Shown: piece by piece, positions 15,924 to 23,793 of the stretch
Position numbering within the stretch: the stretch's first letter is position 1
Layout of the letters: the number at the start of each line of letters is the position of its first letter
From: Burkholderiaceae bacterium
Lineage (GTDB): Bacteria > Pseudomonadota > Gammaproteobacteria > Burkholderiales > Burkholderiaceae_E
Direction: 5' to 3'
Assembly: GCA_023383035.1 (NCBI GenBank)
Contig: JAHDYE010000007.1
Location: 1 to 32,097 of the forward strand
DNA: 32,097 bases
Made by a program: the position numbers and the translations under genes
The notes under the pieces: generated by a model
What the model was told of the DNA's origin: nothing
What the model saw: the letters and a program-made list of their open reading frames with translations, nothing else
Database searches by the model: none

Positions 15924-17690
15924 ATGGAAACACCCACCATCCCCACCTTGCCGCTGCGCCGCATCCTTCAGGGCGAGAACCCGCGCGAATACTTCGACCC
16001 GGACGACATGGCCGAACTGGAAGATGGCCTGCGCGCCGCTGGGGGCGTGATCCAGCCCATCATCGTGCGTCCGATTCTCGACTCCGACCGCTACGAGATC
16101 GTGGCCGGCGAGCGCCGCTGGCGGGCCGCGAAGAACGTGTTCGGCGACGACTACGACATGCCGGTGGTCATCCGGGCGCTGAGCGATGCGCAGGCCGAGT
16201 CGTTCGCGACCATCGAGAATCACCATCGCGCCGCCATGTCCCACGCCGAGGAGGCGCACGCCGCAAAGCGCATGCTGATGCGCGTCAAGGGCGACAAGGA
16301 CGAAACCGCGGCGGCGCTGGGGTGGAAGCCCGAGCTGCTCGAGCGGCGGCTGGCGCTGCTGACCTGCACGCCCGCCGTGCTCAAGGCGCTGACGCACCGC
16401 AAGATCCAGCTCGGGCATGCCGAACTGCTGGCCGGCGTGCCGCCCGAGAAGCAGGACGGCGTGCTGGACGCGATCATCGAGCGCCGGGTGCCGGTGGCCG
16501 TCCTCAAGGCGCAGTTGGGCCGCTTCGCCCGCCGGCTGGCCGACGCCATCTTCGACACGGCACCCTGCGCGATGTGCACGCACAACTCGGCGCGCCAGTC
16601 GGGCCTGTTCGACGAGAGCCTCGGCGACGGCTACTGCCAGCACCCGACGCATTACGACGAACTGACCATGCTGGCGGTACAGGCCCGCGCCGATGGCCTG
16701 CGCGACGAGTTCCCGGTGGTCCGCATCGTGAAGGTCGGCGACGGCTTCACGCCGCTACCGGTCGCGGCCGACGGCGACCTGGGCGTCGGCGCGCCGCAGT
16801 ACCGGTCCTGCCTGGGCTGCCACTCGTTCGGCTGCGCAGTGTCCGCCTTGCCGGGCAGCTATGGCGAGGTCACGCGCTCGCTGTGCTTCGACCCGGCGTG
16901 CAACAGTCAGAAGGTAGCCCTGCGGCGCAAGGCGCAACGCGAGGCCGGGCAGACGTCGGCCAGCGATGAGAAGGGGAAGGGCACGGCATCCGGCACCGGC
17001 AAGCCTGTGATGAAGAAGGCGGGCGCCAAGCCTGCCAATCAGACCCCGCAGCGTGTCATCAGCCACCGCGTGGCCGAATGGCGCAAATGGGCCGCCCAGG
17101 CGCTGATGGCGCAGCCGCAGCGCAACCAGCGTGTGCTGATCGCGCTGACGCGCTACGGTCGTGTCGGGGACGCGCGGGCCATCGAGTACGGCGCGGCGAT
17201 GCGCAGAATCGCGAGCGGTTGGGTGAGCGAGTCCGGCTGGGGGCTGGCCTCGCACCTGTCGCAGGCCGACCAACTGGCTCCCGAGCATCTGGACCGGCTG
17301 GTGCGGGCCGTCGCCGCGTCGGCGGCCTTCGGCGTCGGTGAGCGCGACCTGCTGGACCTGCTGAACTACTTGGAGGTGGACGAAGCTCGCTACTTCAAGT
17401 GGGACAAGATCTTCCTCGAGCTGTTCACGATGAGCGAACTCGAGAGCCTGGCCGTCGAAGTGGGGTTGAAGGAGGCGATGGGCTCGCGCTTCAAGGTCGC
17501 GCGTGCGCGCCGCAAGCCCGAGTTCATCGCGGCTTTGCTCGAAGTCGACGGCTTCGCCTACCACGGCACCGTTCCGGTGGCGATGCGCTACCCGCGCCAT
17601 CCGGTGGGTGCGGCGCTCGGCTGCGACGAAGCGGGCAGCGCAGAGGCAGAACCGCAAACCCTGGACGCCGAGGCCACGCAGCCGATCTGA
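15924..17690 (+). CDS. PRTRC system ParB-family protein
   Basis: 588 residues. The N-terminus is a ParB nuclease/CTPase-type domain: LRRILQGENPREYFD, GVIQPIIVRP and GERRWRAAK at residues 62-70, followed by a helix-turn-helix region (ENHHRAAMSHAEEAHAAKRM) similar to KorB/ParB. The middle has Cys clusters (CAMCTHN, CLGCHSFGC, CFDPACN) that could bind zinc, a feature of this subgroup. A Lys/Gly-rich linker near 345-375 precedes a helical C-terminal part. In PRTRC cassettes this gene is first. It should bind element DNA; whether it works in segregation, gene control or both is unknown. Confidence 0.92.
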   Translation: METPTIPTLPLRRILQGENPREYFDPDDMAELEDGLRAAGGVIQPIIVRPILDSDRYEIVAGERRWRAAKNVFGDDYDMPVVIRALSDAQAESFATIENHHRAAMSHAEEAHAAKRMLMRVKGDKDETAAALGWKPELLERRLALLTCTPAVLKALTHRKIQLGHAELLAGVPPEKQDGVLDAIIERRVPVAVLKAQLGRFARRLADAIFDTAPCAMCTHNSARQSGLFDESLGDGYCQHPTHYDELTMLAVQARADGLRDEFPVVRIVKVGDGFTPLPVAADGDLGVGAPQYRSCLGCHSFGCAVSALPGSYGEVTRSLCFDPACNSQKVALRRKAQREAGQTSASDEKGKGTASGTGKPVMKKAGAKPANQTPQRVISHRVAEWRKWAAQALMAQPQRNQRVLIALTRYGRVGDARAIEYGAAMRRIASGWVSESGWGLASHLSQADQLAPEHLDRLVRAVAASAAFGVGERDLLDLLNYLEVDEARYFKWDKIFLELFTMSELESLAVEVGLKEAMGSRFKVARARRKPEFIAALLEVDGFAYHGTVPVAMRYPRHPVGAALGCDEAGSAEAEPQTLDAEATQPI

Positions 17691-17767
17691 CGGCCGCCGC
17701 CCACTGGACGCCGCGTTGCCCGCGCCTAGCATGGGTTGCGCCCCTGAACCTTCGATGGAGAACCGAC

Positions 17768-18253
17768 ATGACGATGTTCGAGGAACTGTATGCGCTGGCC
17801 GTCGGCGCCGCGTTGACGATGACCGTGAGTGCCGACGAGAAGTCCGGGCGGCTGACGATCAACGTGATCCCCAAGCCGCGCAAGGATGCGGGCGAGCCGG
17901 CACTGGCGCAGCCGTTGAGCTTGACGGCTACGCCGCAGGAGTTCGACGCCGGGTTCATCGACGCGCTGCGCAGCTACCGGGAAGTGCGCCGGACGCTGGA
18001 ACAGCAGGCCGAGGCGACCAAGGAAGTGATCGAGGCGGCCAAGGCCGCGTCCGTGAAGAAGGCGAGCGAGGCCACCGCTAAGGCCGGCGCCGCGAAGTCG
18101 GGAACAAGCGCCGGCAAGGCGGCGTCGATTCCCGCGCCGGGTGCTGCCGATGGCGAACCGTCTACGGTTGATGACGACGATGCGGCAAAGGCCCGCGACG
18201 ACGCCAGCACGCCGGCCGCGACGAGCAGCGAATCGTTCGACCTCTTCGGTTGA
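17768..18253 (+). CDS. PRTRC system protein E
   Basis: 161 residues from ATG 17768, with GGAGA upstream; the longer open frame is a shadow of the ParB gene. The N-terminal ~85 residues start MTMFEELYALAVGAALTMTV and contain GRLTINVIPKPRKD, characteristic of PRTRC E. They are followed by a helical Arg/Glu region (YREVRRTLEQQAEATKEVIE), an Ala/Lys-rich linker and an acidic tail ending SFDLFG. The short SFDLFG-type tail looks like a peptide ligand that could dock a sliding clamp or partner, which is speculative. Activity unknown. Confidence 0.85.
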   Translation: MTMFEELYALAVGAALTMTVSADEKSGRLTINVIPKPRKDAGEPALAQPLSLTATPQEFDAGFIDALRSYREVRRTLEQQAEATKEVIEAAKAASVKKASEATAKAGAAKSGTSAGKAASIPAPGAADGEPSTVDDDDAAKARDDASTPAATSSESFDLFG

Positions 18254-18350
18254 GGGGGTCGGCGCCGACTTGAAGGCGCCCATCGCGCGCGCAGACTGAT
18301 CTGCGAGACGATCATTCAGGCCGCCTCTTCCACGACGCAGGGAGTCACCC

Positions 18351-18782
18351 ATGTCGATCGAGATCAGTCCCATCAAGCGGGTCTTCCGCTACAACGGCAT
18401 CGCGCTGCCGGACGTGCCCGGACTCGAGCCGCGCGAGGTCCGCGACCTCTACAGCGCGCAATACCCGGAGCTCGTGAGCGCCGAGGTCGAGGCCGGCGAG
18501 GTCCGCAACGGCGAGCAGGAGTTCACCTTCCGCAAGGCGGTCGGTGTCAAGGGTGCCGAACGGCGGAGGGGTCAGCGCCTCGCCGCGCTGCGCCGGCGTG
18601 TGCAGGATGAGGTCGAGGGCCGCTGTGGGTCCGACAACCGATTCGACGAAGCGCTCGCGCGACCTTCCGTTCTCGCTTGCTCGCGAGCGTGGAGCCTGTT
18701 TGCAAACACCACTACCCGACACCCCGATGCCCGCGATGGCACCGTCCTGTGCGCCAGTGACATGCTCGCGCCGCTGCCATGA
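18351..18782 (+). CDS. PRTRC system protein C (ubiquitin-like), with C-terminal extension
   Basis: The first 68 residues are a complete PRTRC C domain: MSIEISPIKRVFRYNG, PGLEPREVRDLYSAQYPELV and FTFRKAVGVKG. I recall that this family belongs to the prokaryotic ubiquitin-like (Prok_Ub) beta-grasp group and that short members end right after GTKG. Here a basic, helical extension of 75 residues follows (AERRRGQRLAALRR...). The stop overlaps the start of F (ATGA, 18779-18782), so the end is natural. GGGAG precedes the start. The extension may be removed, or the protein may be a non-conjugated variant. Confidence 0.88.
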   Translation: MSIEISPIKRVFRYNGIALPDVPGLEPREVRDLYSAQYPELVSAEVEAGEVRNGEQEFTFRKAVGVKGAERRRGQRLAALRRRVQDEVEGRCGSDNRFDEALARPSVLACSRAWSLFANTTTRHPDARDGTVLCASDMLAPLP

Positions 18783-19849
18783 GCGCGACTCGATTGTTGC
18801 TGTCGACGCCGGCCAATGCCGCGCTGCCGTTGCCGCGCCTGTCGTGCGTGGTGCCGCGCACCGTGATGCCGGGCCTGCTCGCGTCGGCGAACGCCGCAGT
18901 CTCGCGCTTCCTGATCGACGCGGGCGTCTTCGGTGAGGCCGACGTTCCGCCCTCCTATGACGATTCGCTGCGCACGTGCGAACAGGCGCTGGCCGCATGC
19001 ATTCGTCGCGAGGTCGGTGCGCTGCATTGCCTGCGACCGGGATTTGCGATGCACGTGCTCGGTGCCGACGGCGTGCCCGTCGGCAGCTACAGCGCGGGCC
19101 GACCGGCCGACGCACCCCGTCCCTACCGGGCCGTCGAGGTCTATTGGGGAGAGACCAACGAGCAGGAATGGCCCATCGGGAAAGGGCTGCAAGCCTTGGA
19201 AGCGGCGCTTCCGGGCCTCGGCAGATCCATCCTTCAAGGATTGCGCGAAGGCAGCGCGCGGGTCTATCCGCTGTTCACGCCCGACATCGCCTGCGACGCG
19301 GCGCGCTACGTGTACTGGTGCGGCGAGGACGACGAGGAGATCGCGCTGGACATGCACTGCGGCGAGGACGAGCAGGAGCGCGAGGCGATGCGCAGCGAGA
19401 TGCTGACTCGCGCCATGCTGGACGACTGCTATCCGGAGTGGGCGCAGCAAAGGATGGGACGATCCGCGAAACGGCGCTGCGGTGGATGCAACCTGCGCCA
19501 CGCGGCCCGGACGGTTACGAACCCGCGGCTGCGCCAGATCGTGGCCGATGCCGTGGCGCTGTCGCGGCTGCGCGTGAAGGATGATGCCTTTCGGCCCGAG
19601 ATCGAGGGCGAGTACATCGGCTTCGGCGCGGTCCTGTCCTGGGTCGAGGGTGACGTGACGACCCGGATCTACGACGACCTGCTGCAGCTTGCTCACCAGA
19701 GCGAGTGCTGCGAGCGGATGGGCGAGTTGCGCATTGCGCTGGATGACCCCGGTGCGCTTGGCGCGTGGTGGCGTGCCATGCGCCCGCGCTTTAAGGCCAT
19801 CCGCCTGATTGACCGCTTGATCCATCAGCTCTCGGATCCAGACTGGTGA
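18779..19849 (+). CDS. PRTRC system protein F
   Basis: 356 residues, start overlapping the stop of C. The family is recognised from its place between C and B and from its composition: an N-terminal Val/Pro-rich part, LVCRLP-like segments, YVYWCGEDDEE, a Cys-rich stretch (KRRCGGCNLRHAART) and a helical C-terminus rich in Trp (AWWRAMRPRFK). CGGC plus CRRH-like residues suggest one metal site. Its stop overlaps the region where B begins (GTG 19846, ATG 19849). Function unknown; possibly a scaffold of the PRTRC complex. Confidence 0.8.
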   Translation: MSATRLLLSTPANAALPLPRLSCVVPRTVMPGLLASANAAVSRFLIDAGVFGEADVPPSYDDSLRTCEQALAACIRREVGALHCLRPGFAMHVLGADGVPVGSYSAGRPADAPRPYRAVEVYWGETNEQEWPIGKGLQALEAALPGLGRSILQGLREGSARVYPLFTPDIACDAARYVYWCGEDDEEIALDMHCGEDEQEREAMRSEMLTRAMLDDCYPEWAQQRMGRSAKRRCGGCNLRHAARTVTNPRLRQIVADAVALSRLRVKDDAFRPEIEGEYIGFGAVLSWVEGDVTTRIYDDLLQLAHQSECCERMGELRIALDDPGALGAWWRAMRPRFKAIRLIDRLIHQLSDPDW

Positions 19850-19863
19850 TGGAGGTCCAGGCC

Positions 19864-20604
19864 ATGAACGAAGCGCAGTTTCGCATCCATGTGCCCGCCG
19901 ACGGCGTGCTCACGCTGGATCGCGCGGTGCTGGTCTACCGAGGCGGCTCGTGCGGTGCGCTCGCCACGCTGCACGAGGTGCATCAGATCGACGGCGAGGC
20001 GGTGATCGGCGCGGGCCGGCCGATGACGCCGCGAAAGGCGATCGAGCTCTCGCGCGCACTGCTCAAGCGCGTCGCGCACGGTGGCTTCCTGCCCGCCAGC
20101 GTGCTCTACATGGACGGGGACCTGATCCTTTGGTGGGAACCCCCGGCGCGCCGCCATGTCGCCTTCCGCGTGGACGATGGTCATGCCGAGTTGCTCGGCG
20201 GCCGGGAACGCGGCGAAACCGTGCCGCATCCGGGCCTCGTGTTCGCTGCCTCCGGCCGCCTCTGGAGGGTGTGGGCCGTCAAGGGCGGCAAGCGCCCCAC
20301 GCCCGAGACGGCGCTGTATCAGGCGCCGTACTTCAACGTCGACGAGCAGGGCGACATCTGCCAGGGCAGCGCGCCTCGGCCCGAAGGCACGACCATCGAG
20401 AGAATCAACGTATGGAACGACGCCTTCTTTCGTTCCTACTTCACCCACCCGAACGTGGCCGGCAAGCTGGTCCGCCATCCGGGCGGAGCCTATGCCTTCT
20501 GGCGCGACATGCTCGATGGCCGCTTCGCGCGCTTTCCGCAGCGCGCACTGGTGCCGGTCGAGACCACGCTCGGCGCATTGCTCGGCATGAAGGAGCGCCC
20601 ATGA
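19864..20604 (+). CDS. PRTRC system protein B (E2-like)
   Basis: 246 residues from ATG 19864, preferred because GGAGG lies 8 bases upstream; GTG 19846 and ATG 19849 are in frame. I recall the family as Prok-E2_D, an E2/UBC-like fold. The sequence supports it: APYFNVDEQGDICQGS carries Cys166 in the same setting as the active Cys of eukaryotic E2 enzymes (HPN...G.IC). Upstream are LVYRGGSCGALATLHEV and YMDGDLILWWEPP. The stop overlaps the start of A (ATGA). If E1 and C are active, this protein would receive the thioester-linked C. Confidence 0.85.
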   Translation: MNEAQFRIHVPADGVLTLDRAVLVYRGGSCGALATLHEVHQIDGEAVIGAGRPMTPRKAIELSRALLKRVAHGGFLPASVLYMDGDLILWWEPPARRHVAFRVDDGHAELLGGRERGETVPHPGLVFAASGRLWRVWAVKGGKRPTPETALYQAPYFNVDEQGDICQGSAPRPEGTTIERINVWNDAFFRSYFTHPNVAGKLVRHPGGAYAFWRDMLDGRFARFPQRALVPVETTLGALLGMKERP

Positions 20605-21296
20605 TGGACCCGCGAGACATCGCCTTGCAGGCCAGTTGCCCGGTGCTGGCGGCGCCGCGTTTCGGGCCGCTGCCGGAGATGGCGAATGGCCAGCGCCTGA
20701 TCGTCGCCGCCAACGGCGTGTTCGTGCAGGTCCGGCTGGATTGGCTGGACTGCGTGCATCGGATCACGCCGCCCGTGGGTCTGCCGCTGCCCTACGGTCG
20801 CATGGAGGAACGCCTGCGGTTCAGCTTCGGCGTGCTTCCCATTCGCTTGATCGAGGACTTCCTGGACGCCGGGCGCAAGGGCCTGCCTGACGAAGTGGCA
20901 GGCGTGCTGATCTACCGGCGCGGCACACGCAACCTGCGGCTGGCGCTGTGCGAGCCCGCGTACGCCTCGCCGGCGCGCATCGAGTACCGGCGTCCTGCGA
21001 TGGAAGAAGACGAGACGGTGGCGGTCGATCTGCACACGCATGGATGTGGTTTGCCATTCTGGTCGGCAGACGACGACCGCGACGATCAGGGCATCAAGGT
21101 CGCGGGCGTGTTCGGATGCCTGCATGAGTCCCAGCCGCAGGCGGAGTTCCGGCTCGTGCTCAATGGCCGCTTCAAGCCGCTGGCGCATCCGTGGCAGCGA
21201 GAGCCTCATCGCAGGGACGAGGCCCACCTTGAACCGGGCCTGCTGCGCCGAATACTGAGACGGTGGCCATCCGGAGGACTTCCATGGAACACCTGA
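20601..21296 (+). CDS. PRTRC system protein A (JAB/JAMM metalloprotease-like)
   Basis: 231 residues from ATG 20601, overlapping B; the longer frame is a shadow. All JAMM residues are visible: Glu98 in PDEVAGVLIY, His145 and His147 in LHTHG, then seven residues and Ser155-x-x-Asp158 (WSADD), as in HxHPx6SxxD. This is the zinc isopeptidase fold used by deubiquitinases. The usual Pro after the second His is Gly. Expected roles are to trim protein C or to remove it from a target. Its last 13 bases overlap the ThiF start. Confidence 0.88.
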   Translation: MMDPRDIALQASCPVLAAPRFGPLPEMANGQRLIVAANGVFVQVRLDWLDCVHRITPPVGLPLPYGRMEERLRFSFGVLPIRLIEDFLDAGRKGLPDEVAGVLIYRRGTRNLRLALCEPAYASPARIEYRRPAMEEDETVAVDLHTHGCGLPFWSADDDRDDQGIKVAGVFGCLHESQPQAEFRLVLNGRFKPLAHPWQREPHRRDEAHLEPGLLRRILRRWPSGGLPWNT

Positions 21297-22123
21297 TCCA
21301 CCCCGATCTTCTCGCGCGCCGCGTCGGCGTGCATCTGGTCGGCGTGGGCGGCAACGGCGCACAGATGGCGGCCTGCCTTGCGCGCTTGGACATCGCGATG
21401 CGCGAGCTTGGCCACCCGCATGGACTGCACGTAACGGCTTTCGATGCGGATCGCGTGAGCGAGGCCAATGTGGGGCGGCAGGTCTACAGCGCCGCCGACG
21501 TGGGGCGCCACAAGGCGCTGGTGAGCATCCACCGGCTCAACCAGTTCTACGGCCTCGACTGGGAGGCCCAGCCGATGCACTACGAGACGTTCCAGCAGCG
21601 TTTGCACGTGCGCAAGGCCGCCGATCTGCTGATCAGTTGCGTGGACAGCCGCACGGCGCGGCGCCAACTGCACCATCGGCTCTTCGAGCCCTGCGCGGGC
21701 TACCGCTACTGGCTGGACCTGGGCAACACCGAGGCGACCGCCCAGGTCGTGCTCGGAGAGCCGTTGGACGCCTACCACTCGCGTCGGGGATCGCGAGGTC
21801 CACGGCTGCCCTGCGTCACCGAGTTGTTTCCGGAGCTCTTGGAAGACGAGAGCCCCGAAGACAACCGGCCTTCCTGCTCGGTGCGGATGTCGCTCGCATC
21901 CCAGGGCCTTTTCGTGAACGACGTGGCCGTGCGGTTCGCGGCACACCTGCTCTATGAGCTGTTCTCGAAGGGGCGGCTGATCGCGCACAGCGTCGTGATC
22001 AACCTCGACTCGAAGCGGACTGGCCCCATCGAAGTGGATCCTCGTGCTTGGGCGCGATTCGGGTTTCGCGAGCACGAATTCGCGCAAACCTGCGACCGGC
22101 CGGAAGAAGCGATCCTGGAATGA
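21284..22123 (+). CDS. PRTRC system ThiF-family protein (E1-like)
   Basis: 279 residues from ATG 21284, with GGAGG 6-7 bases before it. E1/ThiF adenylation features are complete: GVGGNG (20-25), AFDADRVSEANVGRQ with Asp54, Asp56, Asn62, Arg65 and Gln66, and Lys77 in GRHKA. A Cys in CVTELF or PSCSVR could take the thioester. The last ~18 residues (FREHEFAQTCDRPEEAILE) coincide with a repeat found again at 25301. The family I remember ends near DPxAWxRFG, so this tail is probably added by the repeat. Should adenylate the ubiquitin-like protein C. Confidence 0.9.
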   Translation: MEHLIHPDLLARRVGVHLVGVGGNGAQMAACLARLDIAMRELGHPHGLHVTAFDADRVSEANVGRQVYSAADVGRHKALVSIHRLNQFYGLDWEAQPMHYETFQQRLHVRKAADLLISCVDSRTARRQLHHRLFEPCAGYRYWLDLGNTEATAQVVLGEPLDAYHSRRGSRGPRLPCVTELFPELLEDESPEDNRPSCSVRMSLASQGLFVNDVAVRFAAHLLYELFSKGRLIAHSVVINLDSKRTGPIEVDPRAWARFGFREHEFAQTCDRPEEAILE

Positions 22124-22132
22124 ATGAGATGG
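22059..22132 (+). repeat. ~73-bp direct repeat, copy 1, fused to the end of ThiF
   Basis: Shares about 80% of positions with 25301-25373, with one single-base gap. The left 24 bases differ at one place and the last 16 are identical (GGAATGAATGAGATGG). It starts with TTTCG-CGAGCA-CGAAT, which is a near-palindrome. It supplies the final ~18 codons and the stop of the ThiF gene. Confidence 0.75.
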
Positions 22133-22300
22133 GGAGGCGCGGGCAACTACAGCTTCTGCCGGCTGGCGGTGCGCGCCCGGGCGCGGCGCTACGGGTCCGG
22201 CGTGCGTTTCCGCCGCGCCAAGCCGCCGGCCCGGCTTGCCGAGGGGGGGCCGCCCCCGGCTCGTGTGGATGCCACGCGGAGCCTCAGCCCGCCTTGAGTT

Positions 22301-22609
22301 TCACGCCTTGTCGTCGCGCTTGTCGGCCCACCAGACGTCGGCGGCGCGCTTGGCCAGTCACCGTTGGCTGGCGCCGTCGATGTTGACCGCGGTCCACTAG
22401 GCAAGCTTTCGCTCGGGGTTGAGCAGGATCGAGAAGTGTTCGTAGGCGAGCACTCCCAGCGTGGCCGATTTGTGCGGCATCTTGTCCAGTTTGGGCGCGG
22501 GCACGCGCAGGGCCAGGAAGTCGGGGTCGTAGCGCTTGCGGTTGTGGTAATCGGGATCCAGTTTCGCCCACGATAGGGGTTCGATCAGGTTCCGCTTCTT
22601 CTTGCTCAT
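22301..22609 (-). pseudogene. DNA/RNA non-specific endonuclease remnant
   Basis: Starts at ATG 22609, MSKKKRNLIEPLSWAKLD, and contains YEHFSILLNPERKLA followed in the same frame by WTAVNIDGA, the pattern of the non-specific endonuclease family (YEHF...NRERRLA.FTAVNIDG). A TAG at 22397-22399 interrupts between A and W, a TGA follows at 22358-22360, and the frame ends at 22301-22303. The catalytic DRGH-type segment is lost. A 70-residue stub could still be made. Decayed. Confidence 0.7.
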
Positions 22610-22816
22610 TCATATCTTCCGGCCCAGGAACACTGGCTCCGCAGCGGGGAACTGTCCGGGTTTGCACGGGTCGCGGCGCGGCCTTCGACGGCGCTCGCCT
22701 TCATCAGTCGACCGAAGGGAGAGGGCGCGCTTTAGCCGTGTGCTGCGTTGACGCGCCCCGTTCTGGTTGGACCCTCGTTCTGACGGCTCGCGGGCGCGGG
22801 CGCGAAGGGAACGCGG

Positions 22817-23668
22817 GTGAGCAAGAAGCAGACGGCGGGCGCGTGCGGCCCGCAAGGCGAGAACCACGAGCGAGCGCTCGCGCGGCTGATCGAATCCACG
22901 GCGCGCCACCGGGGGCGGTTGGAGGTGTTCTCCGACTTCGTGGAGCTGTCCGCGCTGGCCGTCAGCAACACTGTGGACCGGCGGCAGTTCGAGGCGCGGG
23001 AAGCGCGCTACCTCGAGATCGCCAAACAGTACCCAGCCGAGGAGTTCGAGCGTTTCCCCAAGATGCTGGGCCACCTGACCCTGGCACTTGAGCAGCACTG
23101 CGCGATCGGTGAGCTGGGGGACGTGCTCGGCCAAGTCTACATGCAGCTCGGACTCGGCAACGGGCGGGCCGGCCAGTTCTTCACACCTTACACGATATCC
23201 CGAATGATGGCGCTGATGCTTGTTGGCGATGGTGCCGAGGCCCGCGCCAAGGGCTTCATCGACGTGCTCGAGCCGGCCTGCGGCGCGGGCGGCATGGTGA
23301 TTGCCGTGGCCGATGCGCTGGACCAAGCAGGCCTGAACCGCCAGGGTGCGATGCACGCCACCTGCATCGACATCGACGCGCGCTGCGTCCACATGACCTA
23401 CCTGCAGACCTCGCTGCTGCACATTCCCGCGATCGTCCTGCACGGCAATTCGCTCAGCGGCGAGGTCCGGAGCCGCTGGTACACGCCGGCGCACGTGCTC
23501 GGCGACTGGCGCACGCGTCTCAGTGCCCGGCGCCTGCACGAGCCGGTGCCGGTCGTGGTCGAGGATGCATGCGCGCCAGCCACCGATCCGGTGGCGCCGG
23601 TACACCGCAGGCCGCAAGTGCCACCCGGCCTGGTGCAGCAGCTCAGTCTCTTTGGGTTTGAGGAATGA
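22817..23668 (+). CDS. N6-DNA methyltransferase-like protein without motif IV
   Basis: 283 residues, GTG start with GAAGGGA upstream. It has the HsdM/N6-adenine methyltransferase features GQFFTPYTISRMM (119-131; motif X) and VLEPACGAGG (150-159; motif I, SAM binding) with an Asp pair in CIDIDARC. After HGNSL, where the catalytic NPPY/F should be, it reads WYTPAHVLG instead and no [DNS]PP[YFW] appears. SAM binding is plausible and base methylation doubtful. Such proteins recur on ICEs, so it is probably a stable variant and not decay. It opens the accessory module. Confidence 0.8.
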   Translation: MSKKQTAGACGPQGENHERALARLIESTARHRGRLEVFSDFVELSALAVSNTVDRRQFEAREARYLEIAKQYPAEEFERFPKMLGHLTLALEQHCAIGELGDVLGQVYMQLGLGNGRAGQFFTPYTISRMMALMLVGDGAEARAKGFIDVLEPACGAGGMVIAVADALDQAGLNRQGAMHATCIDIDARCVHMTYLQTSLLHIPAIVLHGNSLSGEVRSRWYTPAHVLGDWRTRLSARRLHEPVPVVVEDACAPATDPVAPVHRRPQVPPGLVQQLSLFGFEE

Positions 23669-23793
23669 CTTCCCGGGGTCGGGGCTGTGCGCGCAGGCCA
23701 GAGGCCGAGCGGCGGGCTTGAACCCAGCGAGCGGCGCGCGAAGCTGGTCGAGACCGCCAAGGTCAAGCGATCAACCGCACCGACACCACCACC

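Noticed and set aside
15441-16652. 403-residue open frame on the minus strand
   Set aside because: Mostly antisense to ParB; the part in the intergenic region has no ribosome site or family signal.
23665-23721. 18-residue frame overlapping the stop of the methyltransferase-like gene
   Set aside because: Too short and Arg-rich; translational coupling alone is not enough.
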